A stretch of 64,000 nt of DNA, from positions 50,565,681 through 50,629,680 of the forward strand of contig OZ023205.1 in NCBI GenBank assembly GCA_963995525.1, written 5' to 3'. How positions within the stretch are numbered: the stretch's first letter is position 1; each line of letters begins with the position of its first letter. A program made the position numbers and the translations under genes. Shown piece by piece: positions 41,880 to 53,400 of this stretch. The notes beneath the pieces are model-generated. The model was not told the origin of the DNA, ran no database searches, and saw nothing but the letters and a program-made list of their open reading frames with translations. This DNA is from Escarpia spicata. Its lineage: Eukaryota; Annelida; Polychaeta; Sabellida; Siboglinidae.

Positions 41880-44340
41880 TAAATTGTGTATAGATGATGA
41901 GCTGATATCTTCCCTCTTGGCACAGAAAAGCTGTACCGGCATTCGTTGACTCTAACGGTCGCTCCTTTGAGGCATATAGACTGCACACAAATGCCTCAAG
42001 CTTCTGGTTGACTTCATCTGAGACTTCCCATGACTGTCCAAGATCCGTGAAACATTGTTGGTAATCCTCCTCTTTTCTCAATATTTTCAGAGGTCTAACC
42101 TTTCCTGAGAAGGAGCTGATGGAGTCGCATCCAGTAAATGCATGGAAGCCTATGAGTGCAGTGCATAGCTTTTTTCCTAATGTCGAAGCTACCTTGTCTA
42201 TGTCTACAATGTTTTCACGAGTTTTGGTTCCTCTCCTTTGGTAGAGGTGGCAAGGGATATCGGACATGCGAGCTAAGGCAAGCACCATTATGTCATTGAT
42301 AACAACATGGTTGTATCCACTTTTTGATGCATCTGCAGCATGGAGCAAGACCTTGGTGTCGGCCTCCTCATGTGTTGATGTGAGCTCATCAATCTCCACG
42401 CAGCTGCCTCTGGTTATTTTGAAGCATTTTTTTTCACAGGTCATGAAGACAGTCTTGTTGCCGATGCTCTCCCTATGCTTCTCATTCTTCAATCAGAAAT
42501 TGTATGAGACTGCTTTTGCTGCATGGATCCTGCAGTAGTTTTCTCCATTGGCAGATTTCATGACCAGGCGCAAATGTCTTGAATCTGACTTCTTCATCTG
42601 ATCCACGTTTTCTTCTCTCAGCATTCTTTATATACACTTCTCTGTAGACATCGAACACAACATCAATTCTATTAATGTCCCTGCCTTCATGTAAAGCTAA
42701 GTCCAGTGCATTCTTTGATAACTGTGCAAATGTCTGACCTTCACCTTTGAACCATTGCAGAAGTGCCATCCCATCGATGATGTTTGCATTAGACTGTGGG
42801 ACAGTCTCAGCAGCTGATACACCCTGTGCCAGAGCTTCAGGTAGAGTTCACTTGGTTGTCTTTTGAATTGAACCACCCGGTGTCGCCAAAGCCCATGATA
42901 TTGGGCCCAATGGGTACGCAAATACATCTTGTAGATCAACGTCACGAGCCTGCGCAGCGAGTATCATGTTCACGAATAACCGCCGGTCAGCTTCCAGGAC
43001 AATCTTTTGGCCCTTTTCAAGTCAATCTTCTTCTTCAAGTCAGAAAATGTTTTCAACTTCAGCTTGTTAATTTTCTGAAGAAACGGCTGTTTCGGTGGAT
43101 CTCTGTCGAGACGGTCCTTCTTGAATTTCTCATAGGCCTCTTTTCCAACTGTTTGCGCTTGCTTGATGTCTTTGGCAACCTCCACTGGTGCCAATATCCC
43201 ACTTGAGATGCTGACAAGTTCGGGAAGATTCCCACTCATTGGATTAATCCATTCTTCTTCTTCCAGAATAAAAATTGCAGAATTTACGTCAGAATGGTCC
43301 CTCTGAATGCGGCTAGCCTGAAGATCAGCATGGGTGAAATTTGTATTCGGCTGAGTGACCATCTCTCTTATTTATTTCAGAGAAACTCTGAGGTCAAATA
43401 GTACCTGCTGACAGCTGAGGCTTTCAAGCTAAATACTTTTGTACCTCCTGGAGTTTTGTTGTCCCTATTGACCGTTTCCTCAATTGTCTGGTCAACGGGG
43501 ATTTTCTCAAAAGGATAACTTGACCACGTTGAACGGAGAAGCCTCCGTTTGACAGGTAAGCATGCGCATCTGGGTGGCTACTGGCTAGTTGGGACATTTG
43601 CGCCAAGTAGACTGAACCATAACGATGATATCCTGGGCAATGGAAACTTTCTGCAACTCTGTACACTTGCTCGGGTTTGACTCATCACTACGACCAGTAA
43701 TTAACAGTTGTAAAAATTGAGAGATCGATTCTGGTATCCTGGCTGATTCTAAAGTCTGATTTGATGGTTGAGGTGGCCACTCTTCCTCAACTTTCTGCTC
43801 TTTGATGTCTGGTCTCAAGAAAACTGCCGCCTTTTTTAGTATTGCTGATTAATCCGAGCCAGAAGATCTGAGGTCTTCCAGCTCCTTTCGCATCATCACA
43901 TTCTCGAGGATCAGATGCTCCCTCGACAGATTGTCAGGGTAGACATAGAGTTTCCCCTTGTCATCTTGAATGAAGTGTAGTGCCTCTTCAAATTCACTTT
44001 CCAGTTATCGACGGATGTGCTTCTTTGTTGACTCTTCTACCTGATCGATGCCATGAGACTCGATTATGGATACAAGCTTCTGGGAGAGGTCCACCATCCT
44101 AACTGCTCTGGGATTGGTAAATAGATTGTTTCGGATGAAAGCAAATAGTTAATTATAGGAGTCATCCACAACAGACTTATAGTTCACGCCAAGGTCGTTT
44201 GTGTCTTCAAAGTCTTTTGGCTTGTTGGTGGGTTTGGTGTAATCCTTATAGCATGTTCGGTGATAGTGTCTAATTATTACAAATCGAATGCTACACTGCT
44301 GCAACTTTCATGTGCGCCCGTGACTGAGGCTGAACCTAAA
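41880..44340 (-). pseudogene. Decayed copy of a multicopy PIN/FEN-like family (core part)
   Basis: Reading 44,300 down to 41,880 on the - strand gives in shifting frames: KLYVYPDNLSREHL, VEEEWPPQPSNQ..ESISQFL, THADLQASRIQRDHSDVNSA, KINKLKLKTFSDLKKK, INRIDVVFDVYREVYIKNAE, STHEEADTKVLLHA, VVINDIMVLALAR and LIGFHAFTGCDSISSFSGK. I recognise this order from a large family of uncharacterised proteins, abundant in cnidarians, molluscs and lancelets, that often carry a CXC (tesmin-like) C-terminus. The acidic motifs HEEADT, a DxDVL-like strand and TGCD resemble PIN/FEN nucleases (inference). Several frameshifts and an altered DxD strand show it is dead. Confidence 0.6.
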
Positions 44341-45507
44341 GTGCTGCCATATGTTGGAAGACAATGATTATCTGCTCCCTCCTGTTGTCACTACCCTACC
44401 CCCCCGCTGTCTTATTCTTTTTGATTTTACTGATATACTCAATATTGACACCTTTGGACATAGGGGGGTGTCTTATAGCAAGGAAATCTCAAAATCACTC
44501 TTCTGCCATTTTCCTAAAAATGGCATTTCAAAACTGATGTTTTACCCCGAAACGGACCATTCTGCCTAAATATATTGTACACAAAGGTAACTGAAAAACT
44601 GCCTGTGTATCTCAGAATGGGTTTGCCATTGAAAGAACCCAAATATTTCATGTGAATCCTGAGATATGAATTTTTTTAGTTTTGTCACCAAAAAACGTAT
44701 TTTTTGCCTAAAAATGGCCGTTTCCATGGCAACCGTTGAGACATTTTTTGAATAAATGGTACCAAAAATCAACACTTATACTGGTCATTTCAAAAAACGT
44801 GATTTTACCCCAAAAAAGCATATTTTCCCACAAAACGGTATTAAACTACCACTTGGGAATGTCCATCATACTGAAAAATTGAATCTTTCAAAAAAATATA
44901 GTGAGGCTTTGTCCCTCAAAATGGTACCGGCATGTGATTTTTTGGGTATTGGCCCATGGCCTAAAGGTGAAGGAGGCAACAAATTGTAAACAGCAACTCG
45001 GGCCCACCCCCGACTTGCGATTTCATCAGTCGAGGCGAGATAGGAAACGGCGCGAGACGGCGAGAAGAAGTTGAAATTGCGGCCGCGAAGCGACAAAATG
45101 TTTTAAACAGCACACACCACCCCCCCCCCCCCCCCCCCGTTTTCAGATGCTTGTTACCAGTCGAGCCGAGACAGCGGAATAGCTAAAGTTACGGCGGCGC
45201 GGTAACGAAACATTTCCTACTCCATTCGATTCGACCGTCAGTGGAGGTTTTGTGACCCCCCTGACTACCCTCTCTGATTTCGCCCATGGATCCTCTGTTC
45301 ATGCTGTTATCGCGGCCATGTGTCACGTAGACCAAACACGTGGTTGAACACGTATCTTCATAAGCCATGTGCAGTGATAGCGGTCCTGTGTCGCGAGCGA
45401 CGCAACACGAATCTTTGTAGTCTGTGTGCATGCTGTGACAGCCTTGTGTCACATACACCGATCGGTTGAACACACACATTCGGCATCCTGTGTAAATGGG
45501 ACAAGAC
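44341..45507. other. Intergenic, poly-C run, nothing coding
   Basis: 44,340-44,990 has repeated aaaaaacg and taccccaaaa-like text without a convincing gene. A run of about 20 C lies at 45,118-45,139. 45,190-45,480 has diverged tgtgtcac/catgctgt repeats. Confidence 0.45.
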
Positions 45508-45599
45508 AAGATGACAAGAGAAAAAGCGACAGGAAAGAATGGATCGGAAGAGAATGTGACAGGAGAGAAGACGGCAGGGGGAAAGACAACAACCAGACA

Positions 45600-46177
45600 G
45601 ATGCAAACCGAAGAAGGAGCTATTCTAAGGCAGTGATTGAGGGGGCAATGAGGAAAGAGAGGGTGTTTATTGGCGACTCCATTATGAGAAAGTCGGACAA
45701 GACACTGAGCGAGGGGAAGGACATCGTTGTTTGTTTACCGGGGGCTAGGATTGAACATGTAACTGACAGGGTAGAGAAGGTATTGGGACATGGCAAGGGG
45801 GGTCTATACTGGTACATGTAGGAACAAATAATGCAGACAGGAAGGGAACAACTGTGATAGTACAGAAGTATAGACAGATAGTGAGGAAGCTAAAGAAGAC
45901 GAGAATCGAACAGGTTATTTTGTCAGGAATTTTGCCAGTAATGGGAGGAAGGGGGGCAACGTATAGAAACTGCAAGAGGATGGCGATCAATGCACTAGCT
46001 GAGCAGATGTGTGAAGAAGAGCGGGTGGGATTCACAGATTTATGGGGATACTTTGTTGGGAGGGAAGATATGTACATGAGAGATGGCCTCCATCTTAATG
46101 AAAAGGGGGCAGCAGTTTTCTCAGAGAATCTGCTGCAATCTGTTGACAGTGGGACAGGTTGCATCTATTTAAACTAG
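45600..46177 (+). pseudogene. CR1 ORF1 fragment with SGNH esterase-like domain (copy A)
   Basis: Across two frames it reads FIGDSIMRKSDKTLSEGKDI (block I GDS), a segment with VGTNNA (in the shifted frame near 45,820), LSGILPVMGGRGATYRNCKR and MRDGLHLNEKGA (block V D..H). This is the GDSL/SGNH esterase-like domain known in ORF1 of some CR1-type elements. A frameshift at about 45,805 separates the halves. Confidence 0.75.
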
Positions 46178-46356
46178 ATTCGCAGGGGGGACTCACAGAA
46201 AAGCCTGAAAATGGAGGCATAGATAAAGACAGCACAAATAAATCAACAAATCACAGTCTGGAAAACTCTTCTGAAGCTGGATATAAATGTGTTTGTTTAA
46301 ATGCAAGGAGTATAGTAAACAAAAGAAATGAACTAAACATTATGGTAGAAGATATT

Positions 46357-46491
46357 TGATGTGTTATGTTGTCTATATATTCACTAGTATTTTACTTATG
46401 TATAGAATCAACATATTCCTGTGTCGGCGCCACTGCGCATGCACCAAGTATGGGCGTTGTATGGAGAGCCAAAGTGGTATGAATCACAACA
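46357..46491 (-). repeat. LTR (135 bp; 3' LTR in coding orientation)
   Basis: Starts tgatgtgttatg and ends gaatcacaaca on the + strand. Identical in sequence to the other LTR except for lacking an internal stretch of about 53 bp after caacatatt. Confidence 0.92.
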
Positions 46492-46504
46492 TCTCCCTTC
46501 GTTA
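46492..46504 (-). other. Polypurine tract
   Basis: On the - strand aacgaagggaga lies immediately before the LTR start TGTTGTG, the expected plus-strand primer position. Confidence 0.7.
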
Positions 46505-46574
46505 AATAATAAACAAAAAGTCTTGTAACAATAACTATTAATTAGGGTTCATTCGATATGCCAGTGTGCGGTAA

Positions 46575-47670
46575 TTATAGGTCCAATCTATTTGGCGGCT
46601 TGATCATTCGACTGGATCGCCTTGCCTCAACATGTTGCGTGTGGCTGGCTGTCACTGGCGATTCGGGTTGAAGGATCGCACTGGGATGTACAGCCACTTT
46701 ATCATCTTCGACGCCGTCATCTACATCATCGTTCGAGGCTTGTTCTTTCCATGTTTCTTGTGTGTTACGCAAGTGTCGCCGATTGCGTCTGTATGCAGCG
46801 CCTTGTTCTGTCAGAATGTTGTACGATCTGGGCGATCTCGCCTTGCTGGTGACCTTGGCCAGGTCCCACGTTTTCCGAGTCGGATTCAGCATTCGCACAG
46901 TCTGTTGTGGGGATAGAGGTGCGAGTTCCGTCGCCGTGCGGTCATGGTATGCTTTATATCCATCTTGTCGTTGTTGCAGATATGCATTTACATCTCCATT
47001 CGAGCGTGATGAGACTGTAGGTAGATTTGACTTGTATCGTCTACCATTGAGAAGTTCGCACGGGGATGGCAGGTTGTGGTCGATTGGGGTTGTCCTGAGG
47101 CACAACATCGCCAAATGAGGGTCACTGCCGCTTTCCTTCGCCTTTGTGAACAGTTTTTTGACTGTTTGAACTGTCCGTTCTATGAACCCATTCGACTGTG
47201 GATACAATGGTGAGCTTGTGACGTGCTCAAACCCGTATCTCGCACTAAAGACCCGGAACTCTTCAGAGCTGTATTGCGTACCGTTGTCAGAAATCAGTCT
47301 TTCCGGAATTCCACGTTCGTCGAAGATTCCTTTAAGTTGATTGATGACAGTGTTAGAGCTGATGTTGCTCAGTTTTCGTACGATCGGGAACTTGCTGTAG
47401 CAGTCGGCGATTAGCAGATACTCTGTACCGTTCCAATGGAATAGATCGGTAGCCAGAGTGTGCCAGGCGTGTTTTGGCACGTCGTGTGGGATCAGTGTCT
47501 CTTTCGTGTTGGCAACTTGATGTTGCTGGCATGGTGCACACGACTGGACCATTTCGTCAATGTCATGATTGATTCCACACCAGAAGACCGCTGTCTTTGC
47601 GCGAAGCTTGCATTTTTCGGCACCTTTGTGTGCGTAATGAATCTGTTCTAGTGCGGCGGCGTGTAGAGAC
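46575..47670 (-). pseudogene. Ty3/gypsy integrase frame
   Basis: Contains the zinc-binding end C..C (QSCAPCQQHQ) and the catalytic D, D, E residues in LATDLFHWNG, LISDNGTQYSSEEF and SNGFIERTVQT, spacing as in retroviral-type integrases. C-terminal region without a chromodomain. It is in a different frame from the upstream polyprotein because of a one-base frameshift near 47,670. Confidence 0.9.
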
Positions 47671-50600
47671 CTTGGTAAGACATGCGTTGACCTTTCAGCA
47701 CCAGCCCGTCTTCAACACTCAGTTCGTCTCGGAAATTCCAGAAGGGCATCAGGTGCGCCGGGCATTGAGCTCTGTTCTCTGGCCAACCGAGTGATATGAT
47801 TTCACGCAGCGCATGTAAGGTGTTGTCCTTCGTTGTTTCCTCGCGAATTTCCACGATTCGAGTTGGGCTCGCGTTCAGATGCATGTGTACTTCGTGCACA
47901 GATAGGTCGAGACCTTGGATAGGTCCTGTGTTACATGGGTTTACCCTGGAGAGTGCATCTGCTAGTTTGATATCACTACCAGGAACGTACTTGATGTTCA
48001 CGTCGTACTGCTGTATGCGGAGTAGCATACGTGCCAACCTGGGCGGGGCAGCGATCAGATGTTTGCTGTAGATAGACTCCAGCGGTTTGTGGTCTGTGTG
48101 CACTTGCACGTGCCGTCCATAGACGTATTGGTGGAATCGCTCAAGTCCAAACACGATGCCCAGCATTTCGCGCTCAATGTTGGAGTAGCGACTTTCTGTT
48201 TCGGTGAGCGACTTGCTGGCGAATGCAATGGGGCCATTGTCTTGCAGCAGTGCAGCACCGAGTCCCCTCTGTGAAGCATCCACTTGAATGATGAGCGGCT
48301 TAGTACTGTCATAGTATCGGAGCACCTCACTGGAAGATATAGTCTTCTTCATGTCAGAAAACGCAGCATCGTGTTCTGGTCCCCAGTCGTAGGGAACGTC
48401 CGTCTTGCACAAATCTCTGAGTGGTGCCGACAGTGCAGCTAGATGTGGGGTAAATCTTCCCAGATAGTTCGCCAATCCGAGAAAGGTCTGTAGTTCCTTG
48501 ACATCTGTCGGTGCTGTCATGTTGCATATCGCGGTCACCTTCTCTGGGTCTGGTTCGATGCCCTCTGCACCAATGATGTTTCCAAAGAACGGAATGCGTT
48601 TGCACCGGACGACCATCTTCTTCTCATTGAAACGTAAACCGGTGGCTCTTGCTCGTTCCAGTACTGCTGTCAGATTCGCATCGTGATCGCTGCCATCTGA
48701 CTTGTAGCCCACAACGACGATGTCATCCGATATGCCGGTAACTCCGGGTATGTCGCTGAACGTTTCGTCAACCTTCTTTTGGAATACATCTTGGGCGCAA
48801 TTCAGCCCGAATGGCAACCTCATGAATCTGTGTCGCCCGTAAGGTGTGTTGAAGGTTGTGTGGTAGGAGCTTTCTTCGTCCAGCTTGATGTTCCAGTACC
48901 CACTCCGGGCGTCGAGGATAGTGAAGAACTGTGCCCCATTGAGCTTCGGGAGCACATCGTCGAGCGTTGGTGTGAAGTGGTGTGGTCTTTTTATTGCCTT
49001 GTTCAGGTCCTTTGGATCCAAGCATAATCGAAGCTTTCCGTTTGGCTTGGTAACACATACACACGAGTTTACCCAGTCTGTTGGGCGATCAACTTTGGCT
49101 ATGATGCCCAGTTGGATAAGTGTATCAAGTTCCTCTTTCAGGGGTTCGCGTAGTGCTACTGGCACACGGCGTGGAGAGTGCACTACTGGCGGCACAGTTG
49201 GGTCGAGTGTGACGTGATATTCCCCTTCGAAACACCCAATTCCATCGAACACATCTGCGTAGTCGTTCAGTATTCGTGCTTTTGCCGCTTCATCCCCTTT
49301 CGGCCGAGTAGTGCAGGCGGGCACAGGTGCTGTGGTGTCTGTGTGTCGTTCCGCAGTAGGGCCGATGTTCATGGCGTAGTTTAATGTTACTAGCTTCAGA
49401 GCTCTGCATGTCGGAAGACCAATGATAGCAGGTCCACTTGATTTCACAACGTGAAACGTGCTTACTACTGATTCGTCTCGATGTGTAACTTGAAGCTTGC
49501 ATGTGCCATAGTGTGTAACCGTATGTCCTCCGTATGCAGTGATCCGCATGTTAGATGGATGCAGATTCGTGGGAATGCCATCTTGCGTTACGTTGCAGCG
49601 TGGAGACATTGTCTTGTAAGTGGTGAGTGGTATGACGTTTCCTTCGGCACCTGTGTCAAGTTTGCAAGTGAGCTGATTTGTGCACTGCGGAGACTGAACT
49701 GTCAATTGCACTAGAGCCTGCGTACTTTCAGTGTTCCCAGCTTTCCCCAGTGTGTTTATTTCAAGCTTGTCGAAGTACAGTTCACTCTGGTTGTCACTGC
49801 CCTTCGTGTTTTCGAGGGTGTGTATGCCTTGCTTTTTTGCCATTGCCGGACGGGTCGGCCTTCGTGCTCTGGCGTCTTTGGCACTGCCAATGCACATCTT
49901 TATCCAATGGTTTGCCTTGCCACAGCCACGGCACGTAGATCCGTATGCGGGACATTCTTCGAGGGCGTTTGTATAAAACCGCCCGCATTGTCTTCCACAA
50001 TGACCACAGTGACTACTGTCGTACTGTTGTACTGTGCGCCCTGGGTTTTGCTTAGACCTCCCATCCTGTGTTGTGCTGTAGTTGGCTGCACTCTGCCATG
50101 ATTTGCGTTGTGCCTGTGGCCTACGGTTGCTCATTGCATGAATGTTCGATTCGGCTCTAAGGTTTTGTAGTTGCTGTTTTGTAGCTTCTTCCGTTCTGGC
50201 TATGTCAATGGCTTCGTCTAATGATAATGTTTCGTCTCGTTGGATGAGTTTTGACTGTACACGCTCCGAGTTAGTGCCAAATATGAGAGTGTCCAGCATG
50301 TGTTCATTGGTATCTGCATATTTGCATTCTCGTGCCAAAATGCGTACTGTTTTCATAAATGCATCAACACTTTCCCCATTTTCTTGTTTGATTGATCTCA
50401 GTTTGAATCTAGCAATTCTGAAGTTGCTTTTTGGGGCCACATATTTTTTGAACCGGTCCCAATACACCGATAGTGTGTTTGATTCGGTGTCAGATAGGTC
50501 CCATGTGCTAGCAATTCCAATGCCTTCCTCCCCAGACCATAGAAGTAGGTATTTCACTTTCACAGTTTCAGTTTTTTCAACAAGGGGACCTTCAAACATG

Positions 50601-50695
50601 AGTTGGCACATGGTCTTGAATTTTTTTAATGCCTGTGGTACATCTGTCGACGCCTAGTCCATTGTTGGTGCGGACAATCCAGCCATTTCCGCCAT
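47648..50695 (-). pseudogene. Ty3/gypsy gag-protease-RT-RNase H frame
   Basis: One long frame (open for 987 codons from 50,611). Gag with zinc knuckle CRGCGKANHWIKMC (C-x2-C-x4-H-x4-C), protease LDTGAEGNVI, reverse transcriptase with LDARSGYWNIKLDEESSYHT and an ISDD active site (usual YxDD has a different first residue), and RNase H starting IQVDASQRGLGAALLQ. The likely initiation region (ATG at 50,693-50,695) is separated from the long frame by TAG at 50,654-50,656. Confidence 0.92.
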
Positions 50696-50989
50696 GATGT
50701 CGGTACGTTGTATGCTTAGCCGTAGGCTTGAATCGTATCTTTATTTATTTTAATGTTCAATGACAATGACCATATTTTGGTCTCATAAAGAATGAAATTC
50801 CTCCTGCCTTGTCTGCTGGCGTTGGCACATAGGGTTTACGTTACCGCACGACGCTGGTGATTGCATTCGGATTTCAATGACAATGTTTTCGCTTCTGTCA
50901 GTTTGGCGTTCGGTCTTGACTCTTGTCGACTTGAGTTGAGTCGCTGCGCTACCATTGCGACGTCAATCTAAATTATGTAGGCCTTGTGT

Positions 50990-51008
50990 TTCGTCCGCGC
51001 TGACACCA
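50990..51008 (-). other. Primer-binding site
   Basis: On the - strand tggtgtcagcgcggac follows the LTR directly; TGG start fits pairing with a tRNA CCA end. The tRNA species is not determined. Confidence 0.65.
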
Positions 51009-51196
51009 TGATGTGTTATGTTGTCTATATATTCACTAGTATTTTACTTATGTATAGAATCAACATATTGACGTAACGAGCCTTGTGAACTTAAAACGAG
51101 GATTTATTCAAGATGGAGAATTCCTGTGTCGGCGCCACTGCGCATGCACCAAGTATGGGCGTTGTATGGAGAGCCAAAGTGGTATGAATCACAACA
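51009..51196 (-). repeat. LTR (188 bp; 5' LTR in coding orientation)
   Basis: Full-length LTR with the same ends as the other copy. Contains the extra segment gacgtaacgagccttgtgaa to ggagaat that the 46.4-kb LTR lacks. Confidence 0.92.
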
Positions 51197-51555
51197 ATAT
51201 TGACCCTCATATAATAGGTATAACCGAATCCTGGACCACCACCGATATATCAGATGCTGAATTGGGACTGACAGGATATGTAATGTTTAGAAAAGATAGA
51301 ATAGGAAGAAAGGGAGGTGGAGTTATTTTATATATTAAAGAATCTATTCAGGCTTATGAAATAAAATTAGAATGAGAAGCAGATTGCGAAGAAGCTGTTT
51401 GGTGTAACATAGTTACAGGAAACTCAACGTTAACAGTTGGGTTAGTTTATCGAAGTCCAAACATAAGCATAGAAGAGAATGCGGAAAATGAAATTTCAAT
51501 ACAAATCTTCAAAAATCTACTGGAAGGTAACTACTGCAGATGCGTCATTTCTGAA

Positions 51556-53400
51556 TTATATGTCCCGGTTTGCTACATCTTCTAACATAAAATTGAACAT
51601 CATTTGCCACTTTTCAGACCAGTTGATCAACCTGTCAAGATCATCTTGTAAATGCTGTCTATCTCCATCACTTTTAATCCTTCTAAACACTTTTGTATCA
51701 TCCGCAAATTTCAACACCTTGTGATCTTTAATTAGTCTTTCTAATAATTTACAAATCACTGATGTTAAACTAACTGGTCTATAGTTCTCTAACTTGTTTC
51801 TCGAACCTTTTTTGAATAACGGTATAATGTTTGCTTCTTTCCATTCTAAAGGAACCACTCCCTCTTCTAATGACAAGTTGAAAACTGTTGCAAGTGGTAT
51901 GCTAATTTGTTCTACTATTTCCAATAGTAGTTTGGGTGGAATACCATCCACTCCAGGTGATTTATTATCCTTCATAGCCCTTATTTTCTTAGCTACCATT
52001 TCCGGGGTTACAATTAATTGTCCTAAATAGTCTGAATCTGCCCCCTTGAACTTAGCCTCTGGTATTGGCAGTGAACTAATATCTTCCCTGGTAAACACTG
52101 AACTAAAGTACTCATTCAGGTCTTCTGCCATTATGAATCCCTCTGATATTATATTTCCAGCACTATCTTCTAGAGGACCGACCTTATCTTGAACTTTCTG
52201 TTTGCTTCGAACATACGCATAAAAACTCTTGCTGTCATGTTTTATATTACTAGCTAATTGTTGTTCATAGCTTCTCTTTGAATTTCTAATTTCAGCTGTA
52301 GCTTGGTTAAGTGCTTCTTTATAATTGTTGTAGTCTTCATCATTTCCAGTACATCTATATGACTTCCACATCATTTGTTTATACTTAATTTTTCTAATGG
52401 CTTCTTTCGATAAGTGTTTCTTTTTGGACCGTTTTCCTTGTTTTTTGAAGGGTACAAATTTATCGATTATGCACTTAATTTCACTCTTTAATATATTCCA
52501 GCATTCTGTTGCCGTCTTATTTTTCAGTGTCTTATTCCAGTCTATCTTTGCTAAATATTTCCTCATGTCCTTATACCTTCCTTTGTGGAAATTTCTCCTA
52601 TACTGCTTTTTGCTATTCCTTTCTGATTTTACTTTGATGGTAAAATGTATCTGGTTGTGATCGCTACTCCCCAGTGGCTCACATATCTTGACATTGTCAA
52701 CTAATTCATTCTGTGAGGACAAAACTATGTCTAACACATTCTCACCCCTGGTTGGTTCTAGCACATGTTGAGAAAGGAATGTATCTTGAACTAAAACTAA
52801 AAACTTGTGGTCCTCTCTCCCCATACTCTGTAGAGATTTCCATTGTATATGCCCATGGTTAAAATCCCCCATAATAATACAGTCCCGTTTGCTTACTTCC
52901 CTTATAGCGTTTTGTATTTTTTCATTCTCTTCTATGCTTATGTTTGGACTTCGATAAACTAACCCAACTGTTAACGTTGAGTTTCCTGTAACTATGTTAC
53001 ACCAAACAGCTTCTTCGCAATCTGCTTCTCATTCTAATTTTATTTCATAAGCCTGAATAGATTCTTTAATATATAAAATAACTCCACCTCCCTTTCTTCC
53101 TATTCTATCTTTTCTAAACATTACATATCCTGTCAGTCCCAATTCAGCATCTGATATATCGGTGGTGGTCCAGGATTCGGTTATACCTATTATATGAGGG
53201 TCAATATCTTCTACCATAATGTTTAGTTCATTTCTTTTGTTTACTATACTCCTTGCATTTAAACAAACACATTTATATCCAGCTTCAGAAGAGTTTTCCA
53301 GACTGTTATTTGTTAATTTATTTGTGCTGTCTTTATCTATGCCTAAATTGTCAGGCTTTTCTGTGAGTCCCCCCTGCGAATCTAGTTTAAATAGATGCAA
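51556..53400 (-). pseudogene. CR1 ORF2: endonuclease and reverse transcriptase (copy B)
   Basis: N-terminal AP-endonuclease motifs LNARSIVNKRNEL, PHIIGITESW, MGDFNHGHIQW and GSSDHNQIHF; RT motifs KSPGVDGIPPKLL, RPVSLTSVICKLLERL and [16 protein letters not shown] at 53,029-53,031 interrupts the frame. The segment between LERLIKDH and KVLKFADD is deleted, removing the PQGSVLGP-type block, and the frame ends soon after WSEKWQMMFNF. Confidence 0.9.

Larger units (their letters stand above)
46352..51201 (-). mobile_element. Ty3/gypsy LTR retrotransposon with 5-bp target duplication
   Basis: A 4.84-kb element (46,357-51,196) bounded by LTRs that begin TG and end CA, flanked on both sides by the target duplication ATATT (46,352-46,356 and 51,197-51,201). 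Coding strand is -: gag zinc knuckle, protease, reverse transcriptase, RNase H, then integrase, the Ty3/gypsy order. Insertion is inside CR1 ORF2. It is defective: an early stop in gag, a frameshift before integrase and a shortened LTR. I saw no envelope frame. Confidence 0.95.
45508..51545 (+). mobile_element. CR1-like LINE copy A, split by an LTR element
   Basis: 45,508-46,356 covers the 3' part of ORF1 and the start of ORF2; 51,197-51,545 continues ORF2 exactly where the first part stops, after removal of the LTR element and one copy of the 5-bp target duplication. It is 5'-truncated, and its 3' end stops where the opposite-strand CR1 copy begins. ORF2 carries the same in-frame TGA (51,373-51,375) as copy B. 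Confidence 0.85.

Noticed and set aside
45854..46177. Stand-alone esterase-like host gene
   Set aside because: The SGNH blocks match CR1 ORF1 of the neighbouring copy B, so it is transposon-derived.
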